From the NCBI GenBank assembly GCA_965219935.1, contig CBDCOU010000003.1:2046001-2110000 (forward strand): a stretch of 64,000 bases of DNA. Direction: 5' to 3'. Under the pieces are notes generated by a model, which was not told the origin of the DNA, searched no databases, and worked only from the letters and a program-made list of their open reading frames with translations. A program made the position numbers and the translations under genes. How positions within the stretch are numbered: the first letter of the stretch is position 1; the number at the start of each line of letters is the position of its first letter. The DNA is from Bin34 sp965219935. Lineage in GTDB: Bacteria > Chloroflexota > Anaerolineae > Caldilineales > Caldilineaceae. Positions 16,251 to 25,359 of this stretch are shown one piece after another.

Positions 16251-16285
16251 CCTTTCCGCAGTACACAGTAGCTACTGCGGAAAGG
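16251..16285 (+). promoter_or_regulatory. Intergenic hairpin, copy 3
   Basis: Perfect 13-base arms CCTTTCCGCAGTA and TACTGCGGAAAGG enclose a 9-base loop. It lies 41 bases upstream of peptide gene 4. Relative to copy 2 the fourth base pair is compensated (T-A for A-T). Confidence 0.72.
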
Positions 16286-16326
16286 CATGACAACACGTTG
16301 ATCCAACCACTTGGAGGTTTACAGAG

Positions 16327-16506
16327 ATGGCCGAAAAAGAAACAAGGGACACGACGCAGGATCCGACTGCCGAGAAAGGGCAGTTGGACACGGCGGAGTT
16401 GGAGGCAATAGTCGGCGGCAACGATCCGACTCCCCCCATGCCCGAACCCCCCACGAGCAAATTCACTGACGACATAGTCGACCCTGATCCTTCACAAGCC
16501 GGCTAA
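16327..16506 (+). CDS. Exported peptide precursor 4 (double-glycine leader, short core)
   Basis: This is a short gene of 59 codons plus stop. The leader is the same as copies 2 and 3 except S23A, and ends ELEAIVGG at residue 31. The predicted 28-residue core starts NDPTPPMPEPP and ends VDPDPSQAG. It is acidic, proline-rich and cysteine-free. The ribosome site GGAGG and upstream hairpin are as in copies 2 and 3. After its stop codon the repeated intergenic DNA decays: only half-arms of the hairpin remain near 16518-16528 and 16613-16629. It is the last peptide gene before the export genes. Confidence 0.84.
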   Translation: MAEKETRDTTQDPTAEKGQLDTAELEAIVGGNDPTPPMPEPPTSKFTDDIVDPDPSQAG

Positions 16507-16831
16507 ACCGACGCACCGCCTTTCCGCATAACCTGAAGAGTCTCAAACCGGCGCGTCCCCTCGCCATAACCAGGCTAGGCCGGACCGCTCAGGCAATCGA
16601 CGCGTTCCCCTGTGGCTACTGCGGCAGGGTCCTGGTTGTAGGCCTGCAAGCCGGTACTTGGCCCGAGATTGAATCTGCGCCGCAGTAGTGTAGACACCGG
16701 CGCACACCACTCGTTGTAAACAGGGCACTGCGGTACCGCAGTGCGTGTTGAAATTCTTCGCCGCGCCGGAGAGCGGATGGCCCATCCCGTGCGCCCCACG
16801 GCATGAGGCCAACAGGCGGGAGCAGCACGCC
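16507..16831. promoter_or_regulatory. Leader region of export operon with 18-bp palindrome
   Basis: The 325 bases between the last peptide gene and the export genes hold no gene. A perfect 18-base palindrome, CACTGCGGTACCGCAGTG, sits at 16726-16743. It could be an operator or an RNA hairpin controlling the transporter genes. Remnants of the intergenic hairpin arms are visible near 16518 and 16615. Confidence 0.5.
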
Positions 16832-17725
16832 GTGTCCTCACACCAACGCCTGTTTCGAGAAGAGGCCTTCGCGCGTCGGGGGCAGACGGAGCCCCTTGAC
16901 GGGCTGTTGCGCGTCACTGCGCCGCACGAGTGGGTGCTGTTGGCAGGCTTGGCGGCCGCACTGTTGGGAGCCATCCTGTGGGGTGGCTTTGGCCGCCTTG
17001 AACGCAGCTTGTCCGCCCATTGCGTGCTGACATTGTCCGGGGAACGCTTTCCCGTGGTGTCGGGAGTCTCCGGCACGATCCAGGAGGTCTTTGCCGGCCC
17101 GGGCGACGGTGTCGCCGCCGGCCAACCCGTCGCCCGTGTTGGTCTGTATGAACTGAACAAGGATGCGGCTGTTGCCCGCGCGCGGGTGGCCGCCCTCGAA
17201 TCCATCGCGGAAGCCGACCCGGACGCCTTGGCCGCAGCACGCGCTGATTTGCGCCAGACGGAACTGCTCCAAGCCGAAGGCGAACTGGTTGTCAGTCCGG
17301 TGGCGGGGGAACTGGTGTCATACTCGGCGGCGGTCGGACAGAACATTGACGCCGGCAGTCGGATAGCTTTGGTTCGGGCCGGAACCGGGCACGAGCTGGA
17401 GGCCGTCACATTGCTGGATGGGGAGAACGCCCGGCTTCTCGACAAGGGCATGCAGGCCCGCGTTACCCCGGCCTTCACCGATCGGCAGGCCGGTCTCTCC
17501 CTCAACGCCACCGTTGCTGAAATCACGGCCCGTGGGACTGCACCGGCCCAATGGCTTACCGACTTGGGTCTCCCGGCACCGGCGCAGAGTCATCGTGTCC
17601 GGCTAACCCTGCAAGACAGGCCCGCCCACCTCACCGACGGAACTCCTTGCGGCCTGCGTATCGTTCTGAGCCGCGAGCCCCCTTTGATGGCGCTCTTCCC
17701 GTCGGCCCTGTGGGGCCGCGGATGA
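16832..17725 (+). CDS. HlyD-like adaptor of NHLM-type peptide export
   Basis: This is a 297-residue periplasmic-adaptor-like protein of the NHLM bacteriocin system secretion family. The N-terminus SSHQRLFREEAFARRGQTEPLDGLLRVTAP is characteristic. One membrane helix follows (EWVLLAGLAAALLGAILWGGF). The biotinyl-lipoyl-like halves appear as FPVVSGVSGTIQEVFAGPGDGVAAGQPVARV and VVSPVAGELVSYSAAVGQNIDAGSRIALV, separated by a short helical hairpin rich in Ala and Arg. The GTG at 16832, with GGGAG upstream, fits the family N-terminus; a GTG at 16745 would add 29 unlikely residues. Its stop overlaps the next start as ATGA. It links the ABC exporters across the envelope. Confidence 0.87.
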   Translation: MSSHQRLFREEAFARRGQTEPLDGLLRVTAPHEWVLLAGLAAALLGAILWGGFGRLERSLSAHCVLTLSGERFPVVSGVSGTIQEVFAGPGDGVAAGQPVARVGLYELNKDAAVARARVAALESIAEADPDALAAARADLRQTELLQAEGELVVSPVAGELVSYSAAVGQNIDAGSRIALVRAGTGHELEAVTLLDGENARLLDKGMQARVTPAFTDRQAGLSLNATVAEITARGTAPAQWLTDLGLPAPAQSHRVRLTLQDRPAHLTDGTPCGLRIVLSREPPLMALFPSALWGRG

Positions 17726-19944
17726 GAGCGCATGGGAATGGAACCAACCTGTTGGGTGTCCGTCTGAATCGGTTCGCCGGAAGGCGTATCCGAACCCCCT
17801 TGTTTCCCCAAATCGAGGCGGCCGAATGCGGCGCAGCCTGCCTGGGGGCGGTGCTGGCCCATTTGGGATGCTGGGTTCCCATCGAGGAGCTGCGCCTGGC
17901 CTGCGGGGTAAACCGAGACGGCACCAGTGCCGCCGATATCGTCAGGGCCGGAGAGCGCTTCGGCCTGGACATCACCGGTTGGAGCAAGCAGATCGAAGAG
18001 CTTGGCGACATCGCCCTGCCGGCGATTGTGTTTTGGGATTTCAACCACTTCGTCGTGTTGGAAGGCTTCGGCCGCGACCGGTTCTACCTGAACGACCCCG
18101 CCAACGGCCGCCGCACGGTCAGCGCGGAGACCTTCAGCCAGAGCTTTACCGGCATCGTGCTGCAGGCCGTGGCGAATCCCGAATTCAAGCCAGGCGGTGA
18201 GCCGCCCAAGGTGCTGCGGAAGCTCTGGCCCTGGCTCCGCGATACCCGCGGCGCCCTCGCCTATGTGATGGCTGTGGGCCTCCTGCTGGCGCTGCCCGCC
18301 TTGGCCATGCCGCTTCTGCTGAGCGTGTTTGTGGACAACGTCCTCGACGCGGGGGATCCCGCCTGGGGAGGCTTGCTGGTGGCCGCGGCCGTTATCGCAG
18401 GCGCATTGGTGTACCTGCTCGTGTGGCTGCAGGGTCGTGTGTTGCGCAGGATTGCCGTCCGGTTGTCCATTGTGCATGCGGAGCGGATGCTGTGGCACCT
18501 CTTTCGCCTGCCCTCCCGGTATTTTGCCCTCCGCTACGCCGGCGACCTGACCTCGAGGGTGCAGCTCGTGTACAGCGTTGCCGTCGGGTCGTCCCAGCAA
18601 TTCGTCGCGATCGTGATCGAGCTGGTCATGAGCGTCCTGTTGTTGGCAATGATGCTGTTCTTTGACCCGTTGCTCGCCACTGTGGTCGCCGCCATCGGCA
18701 TCGGCAACGTGGTGGCGATGCGACTGCTCAGCGGGATGCGCACCGACGAAAACCGCCAACTGCGGCGCGAGCAGGCCATGCTCTTCGATACCGGCGCCGC
18801 CGGCCTGCGCACTATCGACTCGCTGCGCGCCACGGCCACGGAAGACGACTTTTTCATGCGGTGGACCGGCTATCAGGCCCGCGAGCTCACGGCCCGTCAA
18901 CGATTGGTGGAAATGGCCTATGTAATCGGTTCGCTGCCCCGGCTGTCCCTCCTCCTGGGAGGCATGGCCGTGCTCGGCATCGGCGGATGGCGGGCCATGG
19001 AAGGCCACATGACCATTGGTGCGCTGATGGCCTTCTATGTGTTGGCCGGCAGCTTTCTCATTCCGATTGGCAGCTTTGTGCAATTCGCCGATGCGCTGCA
19101 AATCCTGGGAGCCGACCTGCAGCGCATCGCCGATGTCCTCGATGCCCGGGAAGATCCGGTCTTGCAGGTTGAAGCCAAGCATGAGCCGGGACGCGTTGCC
19201 ACCCTGAACGATCGTCTGCGCCTGGCCGGACGGGTTGAACTGCGCAACGTCACCTTCGGTTACCACGCCCACGGCCGGCCGCTGGTGGACAACTTCAACC
19301 TGACGATTGAACCCGGCCAGCGTGTTGCCTTGGTGGGTACGACCGGTTCGGGCAAGTCCACCCTGCTGCGACTGGTCAGCGGGGAGTTCACCCCTTGGTC
19401 CGGTGAAATCCTGTTTGACGGGGTGCCGGCCGGCCGGATTCCCCGGAACGTGTTCACCGGCTCCGTGGCCACCGTTGATCAGCAGATTTTTCTGTTCGCC
19501 GCCTCCGTGAGCGACAACCTGACCATGTGGAATCCCGTTGTGCCTGAACGACAGGTGGTGGATGCCGCACGGGACGCGCTCATCCATGACGAAATCATGA
19601 GCCGGCCATCCGGCTATGGCGCCCAGGTGGAGGAAGGCGGAAGCAACTTCAGCGGCGGCCAGCGCCAGCGGCTGGAAATCGCGCGCGCCCTGGTCAACAA
19701 CCCCGCCGTCCTGCTTCTTGACGAAGCCACCAGCACACTGGATGCCGTGACCGAGATGCGCATCGACAACGCCCTGCGCCGCCGTGGCTGCACCTGTCTC
19801 ATTGTCGCCCACCGCCTCAGCACCATTCGGGACTGCGACCGCATCATCGTTCTGGAACGCGGACTGCCCGTCCAGCAAGGAACCCACGAAGAACTCATGG
19901 CAGAAGAGCAGGGCGTTTACCGCGGGCTTGTCCAGGCGAACTGA
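17722..19944 (+). CDS. C39 peptidase-containing ABC exporter (NHLM-type transporter 1)
   Basis: This 740-residue protein cleaves double-glycine leaders and exports the peptide. The C39 domain has Gln30, catalytic Cys36 (QIEAAECGAACL), His109 (NHFVVLEG) and Asp125 (NDPANGR), so the protease looks intact. A six-helix membrane domain spans about 155-445. The ATPase has Walker A GTTGSGKST, signature FSGGQRQRLEIARAL, Walker B VLLLDEATSTLD and an H-loop in IVAHRLSTI. The ATG at 17722 overlaps the adaptor stop by four bases. The four precursors upstream carry the matching GG leaders, so they are the likely substrates. Confidence 0.92.
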   Translation: MRAHGNGTNLLGVRLNRFAGRRIRTPLFPQIEAAECGAACLGAVLAHLGCWVPIEELRLACGVNRDGTSAADIVRAGERFGLDITGWSKQIEELGDIALPAIVFWDFNHFVVLEGFGRDRFYLNDPANGRRTVSAETFSQSFTGIVLQAVANPEFKPGGEPPKVLRKLWPWLRDTRGALAYVMAVGLLLALPALAMPLLLSVFVDNVLDAGDPAWGGLLVAAAVIAGALVYLLVWLQGRVLRRIAVRLSIVHAERMLWHLFRLPSRYFALRYAGDLTSRVQLVYSVAVGSSQQFVAIVIELVMSVLLLAMMLFFDPLLATVVAAIGIGNVVAMRLLSGMRTDENRQLRREQAMLFDTGAAGLRTIDSLRATATEDDFFMRWTGYQARELTARQRLVEMAYVIGSLPRLSLLLGGMAVLGIGGWRAMEGHMTIGALMAFYVLAGSFLIPIGSFVQFADALQILGADLQRIADVLDAREDPVLQVEAKHEPGRVATLNDRLRLAGRVELRNVTFGYHAHGRPLVDNFNLTIEPGQRVALVGTTGSGKSTLLRLVSGEFTPWSGEILFDGVPAGRIPRNVFTGSVATVDQQIFLFAASVSDNLTMWNPVVPERQVVDAARDALIHDEIMSRPSGYGAQVEEGGSNFSGGQRQRLEIARALVNNPAVLLLDEATSTLDAVTEMRIDNALRRRGCTCLIVAHRLSTIRDCDRIIVLERGLPVQQGTHEELMAEEQGVYRGLVQAN

Positions 19945-19966
19945 GGCCGTCCGGGAACACTTGGTC

Positions 19967-22879
19967 ATGCAAGGAGTTACACCGCTTCCGAGACTGTCCG
20001 AACAAGCGCGGAAGCTGGGCACACCGGTCCCGGGCGCAGGCAACAATCCCATCCGCATGGACGATCCCCGGGTGGGTTGGTACGTTGAGGAGGGCGCGCT
20101 TGACGTGTTCCTTGTCGAGTACCGGGAGGGGAGGGTTACATCAAGCCCCGCACACCTGCTGCGGGCTGGTCCCGGACGCCTGGTCTTCGGTGTCGGGTCG
20201 CATGGCGGGCAGCTGGTTGCCGTGGCCAAAGGCGTCTTGGGAACCGGCCTGCACCGTGTGGCCCTGGACATGCTCTTCGAGCATGACCTGGGCGACGAGT
20301 TGGCCGCCCAGGTGGATCAGTGGCTGGAGGAATTCTCGGCTGCCGTGGCCTCCCGCATCGAACCACATCCCCAACCGACACTCCTGATTGAGCCGGCGCA
20401 TCCCGAAGCATTCCTGGAAACCCCGGCCGGAACGGTACTCTCCACACGCCCCGGCGAGATGTTCTGGGTACGGGGAGCGGATACCGGCGGCGCCTATCTG
20501 GGAACGGAACATCTCCGGCCCGACGGCACCGGCCTCGTTCCCGTGACCGCCGACACCTGGCTGCTCCTTTCGGTTTCCGGCCGTGTGAGCGGCATTCGGT
20601 CGTCGGACCTGTACCGCGAAGGGACGTTGTTCCAGGCCTTGGACGATTTCCACGGCCTGGCGCTCGCGGCCGAGCAGCTCAACCGTTCCCTGTTGTTGGC
20701 TGATGAACTCAACGCACAGACCGCACGCGCCGCTCACCGGCAGCGCGATGAGGAACTTGCCCGTGCCGGCCTGTTCTCCGTGCTCAGCTCCCGCCAACAC
20801 ACGACGGACGTGGCCGGTTCACCTCTGCTGGCGGCCCTGAAAGCCATCGGCGAACACGAAGGCATCGAGTTTCACTCCCCCCGCATCGGTTCCGCGGAGG
20901 AGCCGTCCCTCCAGGACATGCTCAGCGCATCCGGGGTGCGTTCCCGCCAGATCCGGCTGGCACCGGAAGACCGCTGGTGGGTTGGCGACAGCGGCGCCAT
21001 GCTTGGCTTCCTGCGGGACGGGGGGCAGCCTGTGGCCCTGTTGCCCGGCTTCCGGGGCCGCTACCGCGTGCTGGATCCGTCTTCGGGCCGGTCGGCGCGC
21101 CTCAATGCCGAACGGGCCCGGGATATCGCGCCCGATGCCCACCTGTTTTACGCGCCGCTGCCGGAAGGCGAACCCCTGACGGCGAAACACCTGTTGAGAC
21201 TGGCTGCCGTGGGCGTACGCATGGACTTCGGCCGCTTTGCCGTCGCCGGGTTGCTGGCCAGCCTGCTGTTGCAGGTGCCTGCCATCGCAGTGGGGATGCT
21301 GGCCGACAGCGTCCTGCCGGCCGCGGCCCGGGGCATGCACCTTCAGATCATCATGGCCCTCGGAGTGTTCGGCCTCGTCGGAGTTTTGCTCCAGATGGTC
21401 CAGGGCTCGGCGTTGATGCGCCTGGAAGGACGGACGGCGTCGCGGCTGGCGGCGGCGGTTTGGGACCGGGTTCTCAACCTCCGTTCCGGATTCTTCCGAG
21501 ACTTTACCGCAGGGGAACTTGCGGTGCGGATGATGGTATTCCAGACCATGCGGGATCAGCTTTCGGGTGTTGTCGCCAACGCTCTGCTGTCCCTGGTCTT
21601 CCTGTTGCCGACCCTGGCCATTCTGTTTCTGTACGATGCGGCCCTGGCCCTCATCAGCTTGGGCATGGCCCTGGTCGTGCTGTGTGTCACCGCGGTTGTC
21701 GGCGCCCTGCAACTGGAGCCCCTGCGACGTCACTACGAGGTGTCACGGCGTCTCGCAGGGGAATTGTTGCAGTTCATCAACGGCATGGGGAAGCTGCGCT
21801 CTGCCGGTGCCGAAGCTTCGGCCTTTGCCGCTTGGGCCCGCGGTTACCGCGAGCAGAATCTCGCGGGTATCCAAATCGCCCGTTACAACGAGCACTTGGT
21901 TGCCTTCAGCGCCGCGTTTCCCGCCATGGTGGGCGCGGCCCTGTTCGCTGCGGTCCTGGCCGGCGGCCCCGACCGCATTGGTGTCGGCGATTTTCTGGTC
22001 GTGTATGCCCTCTCCATGACGTTCTACGCGGCCGTCACGAGCCTCAGTCGCTCCTTCGAAGTCATCGCGGCCGTCCTCCCGGGATACGAGCAGATAAAAC
22101 CGATCCTGGCCGCCCTGCCCGAGCGCCACCTGGTCACGACCGATCCCGGCGAGTTGGGCGGCGACATCCGGTTCGACCACATCAACTTCCGCTATGTCGA
22201 GGACGGACCTTGGATCTTGGAGGACGTATCCTTCCGCGCCAGCCCCGGCGAATTCATCGCCATCGTCGGCGAGTCGGGCTCGGGCAAAAGCACCCTGATG
22301 CGGCTGGCCCTGGGCCTGGAAGACCCCGTCTCGGGCAGCGTCTACTACGATGGCCGGGAACTGGCCCACCTGAACCAGCATCTGGTACGACGCAGGATTG
22401 GTGTCGTCATGCAGGATGGCGCCCTGCAACCGGGGAGCATCCTCGACAACATCATCGGCATGGGGAACGACCTGACGATCGAGGATGCCTACCGCGCCGC
22501 CCGGCTCGCCGACGTTGACAAGGACATTGACGCCATGCCCATGGGGCTGTTCACCATGGTCAACAACAACACCTCCACCTTCTCCGGCGGCCAGGTCCAG
22601 CGCATCAGGATTGCCTCCGCCCTGGTGCGCAATCCGCGGATCGTCTTTCTGGATGAGGCCACCGGCTGGCTGGACGCCGCCAGTCAAGCCCGGGTCATGG
22701 CCGGCGTTGAGAGCCTTGCCGCCACGCGCATCGTGATTGCCCACCGGCTCTCCACCATCCGCCGGGCCGACCGCATCTACGTCCTCTCCGACGGACGGAT
22801 TGTGCAACAGGGCACCTTCGAAGAACTCAGTTCCGCAGAGGGCATCTTTCGCCGGTTGGTCGAGCGGCAACTGGCGTAG
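19967..22879 (+). CDS. Second ABC exporter of NHLM-type peptide system (transporter 2)
   Basis: This is a 970-residue ABC protein typical of the second NHLM exporter. The first half is a long soluble region, including a degenerate nucleotide-binding or C39-like module without a Cys-His pair, ending near VLDPSSGRSARLNAERARDIAPDAHLFY. A membrane domain follows from about 410, then an ATPase with Walker A GESGSGKST, signature FSGGQVQRIRIASAL, Walker B IVFLDEATGWLD and H-loop IVIAHRLSTI. The ATG at 19967 lies 22 bases after the previous stop. It probably forms a hetero-complex with transporter 1 and the HlyD adaptor. The presence of all three export proteins is what defines the locus as NHLM-type. 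Confidence 0.88.
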   Translation: MQGVTPLPRLSEQARKLGTPVPGAGNNPIRMDDPRVGWYVEEGALDVFLVEYREGRVTSSPAHLLRAGPGRLVFGVGSHGGQLVAVAKGVLGTGLHRVALDMLFEHDLGDELAAQVDQWLEEFSAAVASRIEPHPQPTLLIEPAHPEAFLETPAGTVLSTRPGEMFWVRGADTGGAYLGTEHLRPDGTGLVPVTADTWLLLSVSGRVSGIRSSDLYREGTLFQALDDFHGLALAAEQLNRSLLLADELNAQTARAAHRQRDEELARAGLFSVLSSRQHTTDVAGSPLLAALKAIGEHEGIEFHSPRIGSAEEPSLQDMLSASGVRSRQIRLAPEDRWWVGDSGAMLGFLRDGGQPVALLPGFRGRYRVLDPSSGRSARLNAERARDIAPDAHLFYAPLPEGEPLTAKHLLRLAAVGVRMDFGRFAVAGLLASLLLQVPAIAVGMLADSVLPAAARGMHLQIIMALGVFGLVGVLLQMVQGSALMRLEGRTASRLAAAVWDRVLNLRSGFFRDFTAGELAVRMMVFQTMRDQLSGVVANALLSLVFLLPTLAILFLYDAALALISLGMALVVLCVTAVVGALQLEPLRRHYEVSRRLAGELLQFINGMGKLRSAGAEASAFAAWARGYREQNLAGIQIARYNEHLVAFSAAFPAMVGAALFAAVLAGGPDRIGVGDFLVVYALSMTFYAAVTSLSRSFEVIAAVLPGYEQIKPILAALPERHLVTTDPGELGGDIRFDHINFRYVEDGPWILEDVSFRASPGEFIAIVGESGSGKSTLMRLALGLEDPVSGSVYYDGRELAHLNQHLVRRRIGVVMQDGALQPGSILDNIIGMGNDLTIEDAYRAARLADVDKDIDAMPMGLFTMVNNNTSTFSGGQVQRIRIASALVRNPRIVFLDEATGWLDAASQARVMAGVESLAATRIVIAHRLSTIRRADRIYVLSDGRIVQQGTFEELSSAEGIFRRLVERQLA

Positions 22880-23326
22880 GCCTCGCGGATCGCTGCCGCC
22901 GTCCGCAAATCCGCCGCGGCGGAACGCCGGGCATCCTGGACGGTGGCACGGACAAGCCCTGCGTTTCATGGCGGTCCCGGTTGTATGCCGCAGCCCATGG
23001 ACAAGTTGTGCCCCGGCGTTGGTCAATTCGGCCCGCACATCGCCAATCGACTCCTGGACGGACCTGTTGCAGGGCTGTCATCGCGGGGACCGGTTTTACG
23101 GTCGCGGCGGGGATCACCCACCCCGGACTCGGGTGTGGGGGCTTGCAACATCGTCCCCAGCAACCGAGAACGAAGTACCAGGAACGCACAAAGTTTGAGG
23201 AACAGCAGCCGTGGAGGATCGATGACGGCCCGATCGCGGCTGGACGTTGGGCGGTCCCCAAGGCAGTGATACACTCCGCTTGGCTGTTTGGCGGCCATCC
23301 CGAACCAACAAAATAAGGAGAGCCCT
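22880..23326. other. Gene-free spacer after export operon
   Basis: No gene is supported in these 447 bases. The stretch near 23205-23255 weakly resembles 12715-12745, around a phrase reading GATGACGGCCCGATCGCGG, and may be a further decayed copy of the interspersed repeat. The promoter for the next importer operon should lie towards the right end. Confidence 0.35.
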
Positions 23327-25339
23327 ATGGCCTTCCGGCGCGCAAGGGGTCAAGTCCCTTTCATTGTGATTCTGTTGATTGCACTGGCCTTGGCGGGTTG
23401 TGGAGGGGACACCCCCGCGGAGGAAGCGGCAGCACCGGAACCGGCACCCATGGAGGACGCGATGCCGGATTCCCGCTACAACCAGTCCCCCATGCTGAAC
23501 CAGCGGGTCCTGGACGGAACACTGCCTCCGGTGGACGAGCGACTGCCGCTCAACCCTGTGGTGATCACACCGCGGGCCGACTTGGGCGAGGCTGTCGGGA
23601 AGTACGGCGGGACGCTGGCGGTCATGGCGATCGACCCCAACTATGACGCCTTCGGTGCGGAATGGGGCGACGGCGGCGGCTACGTCAACGAGTCGCTGGC
23701 AACGTTTGATCTGGCGGACCGCGTCTTCACCGAAAACATCGCCGAATCCTGGTCGGTCAACGACGAGCTGACCGAACTCACCGTCAACCTCAGGGAAGGG
23801 GTCCGCTGGTCGGACGGCAACGCGCTGACCACGGACGATATCGCCTTCTGGTGGAACGACATCATGCTGAACGAGACCCTGACCCCCTCCATCCCGGCCT
23901 ACTTCAAGTCGGCGGACGGGGAGCCGATGACCGTCAACGTGATCGACGACTACACGTTCAGCCTGCAGTACAGCAGCCGCTACGCCGCCATCGCGGACCG
24001 CCTGTCCAGCCTGCAGCCCTGGGCCCCCAAGGCCTACCTGACCACCTGGCATCCGGATTACAGCGACAACGCCGCGGCGGTCGCCACGGACGAAGGCTTC
24101 GCCGAATGGTACGAGGCGTTCCTGGCCCACTACGCCGGCCGCGCCTTCATCATCTACGGTCCGGACCGCCCGATCCTGGGCCCGTACATCGTCGGCCCCC
24201 TGGACTCGGTGGGCACCCGCCTTTCCGAGCGCAACCCCTTCTACTGGAAGGTGGACTCGGACGGCAACCAGCTGCCCTACATCGACTACTACGAACGCGT
24301 TCTGGTCGGCAGCCGGGAAATCCTGGAGGCCAAGGCCATCACCGGCGACTACAACTTCGGCGGTGCCTGGGCGGATTTGGCGAACTATCCCCTGCTCCAG
24401 GAAAACGCCGAGGCGGCCGGATACACGGTCCGTCTCTACCCCGGACAGAACTGGGGCGGCAGCGTGAGCTGGGCTTGGAACTACACCAGCAAGGATCCGT
24501 TCCTGAAGGAACTGTTCAACGACCTGCGCTGGCGCCGTGCCATGTCCCTGGCGCTCGACCGGGAGGCCTACAACCAGGTGTTCAATTTGGGCCTGACCGA
24601 ACCCCGGCAGGCAGTGCCGCCGCCCGACTGGTCCTTCCGCGAGGAAACGATGGGCTATACGGACGTCGAGTACGACCCGGATACGGCCAACGCGCTCCTG
24701 GACGAACTGGGCTTGGCCTGGGACGCCAACGAGGAATGGCGGACGCGCCCGGACACCGGTGAACAGTTCATCCTGTTCACGGAGATTGGCAGCGAAGGCC
24801 ACCGGGCCGGGGAATGGGACTTCATCACCAGCCAATGGCGCGACGTGGGCATCGAAGTCAAGTACAAGCAGGTGGACCACGCCCTGTACGCGCAGCACCT
24901 GCTGGCCAACGACCTGGACATCGGCACCTGGGGCGCCGGCGGCCCGTCCGAGGCGGTCAGCCATGCGGTCTTCCCCATTCGGCTGGTACCGCCCTGGCAC
25001 TGGCGCACCTGCTGCGCACTGGCCGGGATCGCCTGGTACGACTGGTGGGAATCCGGCGGTGAAGCCGGCGAGGAACCGCCGGCGGTAATCCAGGAACTGT
25101 ACGGCCTGCTCGACGAGTGGCAGGACGAACCCATTGGCACGGCACGGTACAAGGAACTGGGCCAGGAGATGGTGGCGCTCAACGAGGAGAACCACTGGTG
25201 GAACGTCATGACCAGTCCTTCGCCCGGCATCAGCCATGCCATCGCGGCTTCCGCGGTCGACAACAGTGTCAAGAACCTGCGCCTGCCCGAAAAGGATGGC
25301 GGCTGGTGGCTGATTGAATTGCTCTATATCGACGAATAG
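23327..25339 (+). CDS. Family 5 (oligopeptide-type) solute-binding lipoprotein
   Basis: This 670-residue extracytoplasmic receptor serves the ABC importer encoded downstream. A lipoprotein signal ends ALAGC, with Cys25 as lipid site, followed by an acidic Ala/Glu/Pro linker. The body shows the family pattern VNLREGVRWSDGNALTTDDIAFWWNDI near 155, and DLRWRRAMSLALDREAYNQV in the second half. AAGGAG precedes the ATG at 23327; an upstream Met lacks a signal sequence. A strong hairpin follows the stop codon. The ligand is unknown: peptides or oligosaccharides are both common for this family in glycan-degrading bacteria. Confidence 0.9.
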   Translation: MAFRRARGQVPFIVILLIALALAGCGGDTPAEEAAAPEPAPMEDAMPDSRYNQSPMLNQRVLDGTLPPVDERLPLNPVVITPRADLGEAVGKYGGTLAVMAIDPNYDAFGAEWGDGGGYVNESLATFDLADRVFTENIAESWSVNDELTELTVNLREGVRWSDGNALTTDDIAFWWNDIMLNETLTPSIPAYFKSADGEPMTVNVIDDYTFSLQYSSRYAAIADRLSSLQPWAPKAYLTTWHPDYSDNAAAVATDEGFAEWYEAFLAHYAGRAFIIYGPDRPILGPYIVGPLDSVGTRLSERNPFYWKVDSDGNQLPYIDYYERVLVGSREILEAKAITGDYNFGGAWADLANYPLLQENAEAAGYTVRLYPGQNWGGSVSWAWNYTSKDPFLKELFNDLRWRRAMSLALDREAYNQVFNLGLTEPRQAVPPPDWSFREETMGYTDVEYDPDTANALLDELGLAWDANEEWRTRPDTGEQFILFTEIGSEGHRAGEWDFITSQWRDVGIEVKYKQVDHALYAQHLLANDLDIGTWGAGGPSEAVSHAVFPIRLVPPWHWRTCCALAGIAWYDWWESGGEAGEEPPAVIQELYGLLDEWQDEPIGTARYKELGQEMVALNEENHWWNVMTSPSPGISHAIAASAVDNSVKNLRLPEKDGGWWLIELLYIDE

Positions 25340-25359
25340 TCGCTGACCACTTGACGTTC

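Noticed and set aside
15190..16330. CRISPR-like array
   Set aside because: Repeats are about 150-260 bases long with 362-375 base spacing and include start codons and ribosome sites; they are duplicated genes, not CRISPR repeats.
17590..20271. Antisense open frame of 893 codons over the peptidase-ABC gene
   Set aside because: Shadow of the high-GC exporter gene; no motifs and composition typical of antisense translation.
23149..23270. Third copy of the 145-base interspersed repeat
   Set aside because: Only about 27 bases show similarity to 12715-12745, too short and imperfect to call.
23114..25237. Antisense open frame of 707 codons over the oligopeptide-type receptor
   Set aside because: Shadow frame; the lipoprotein signal and family motifs are on the plus strand.
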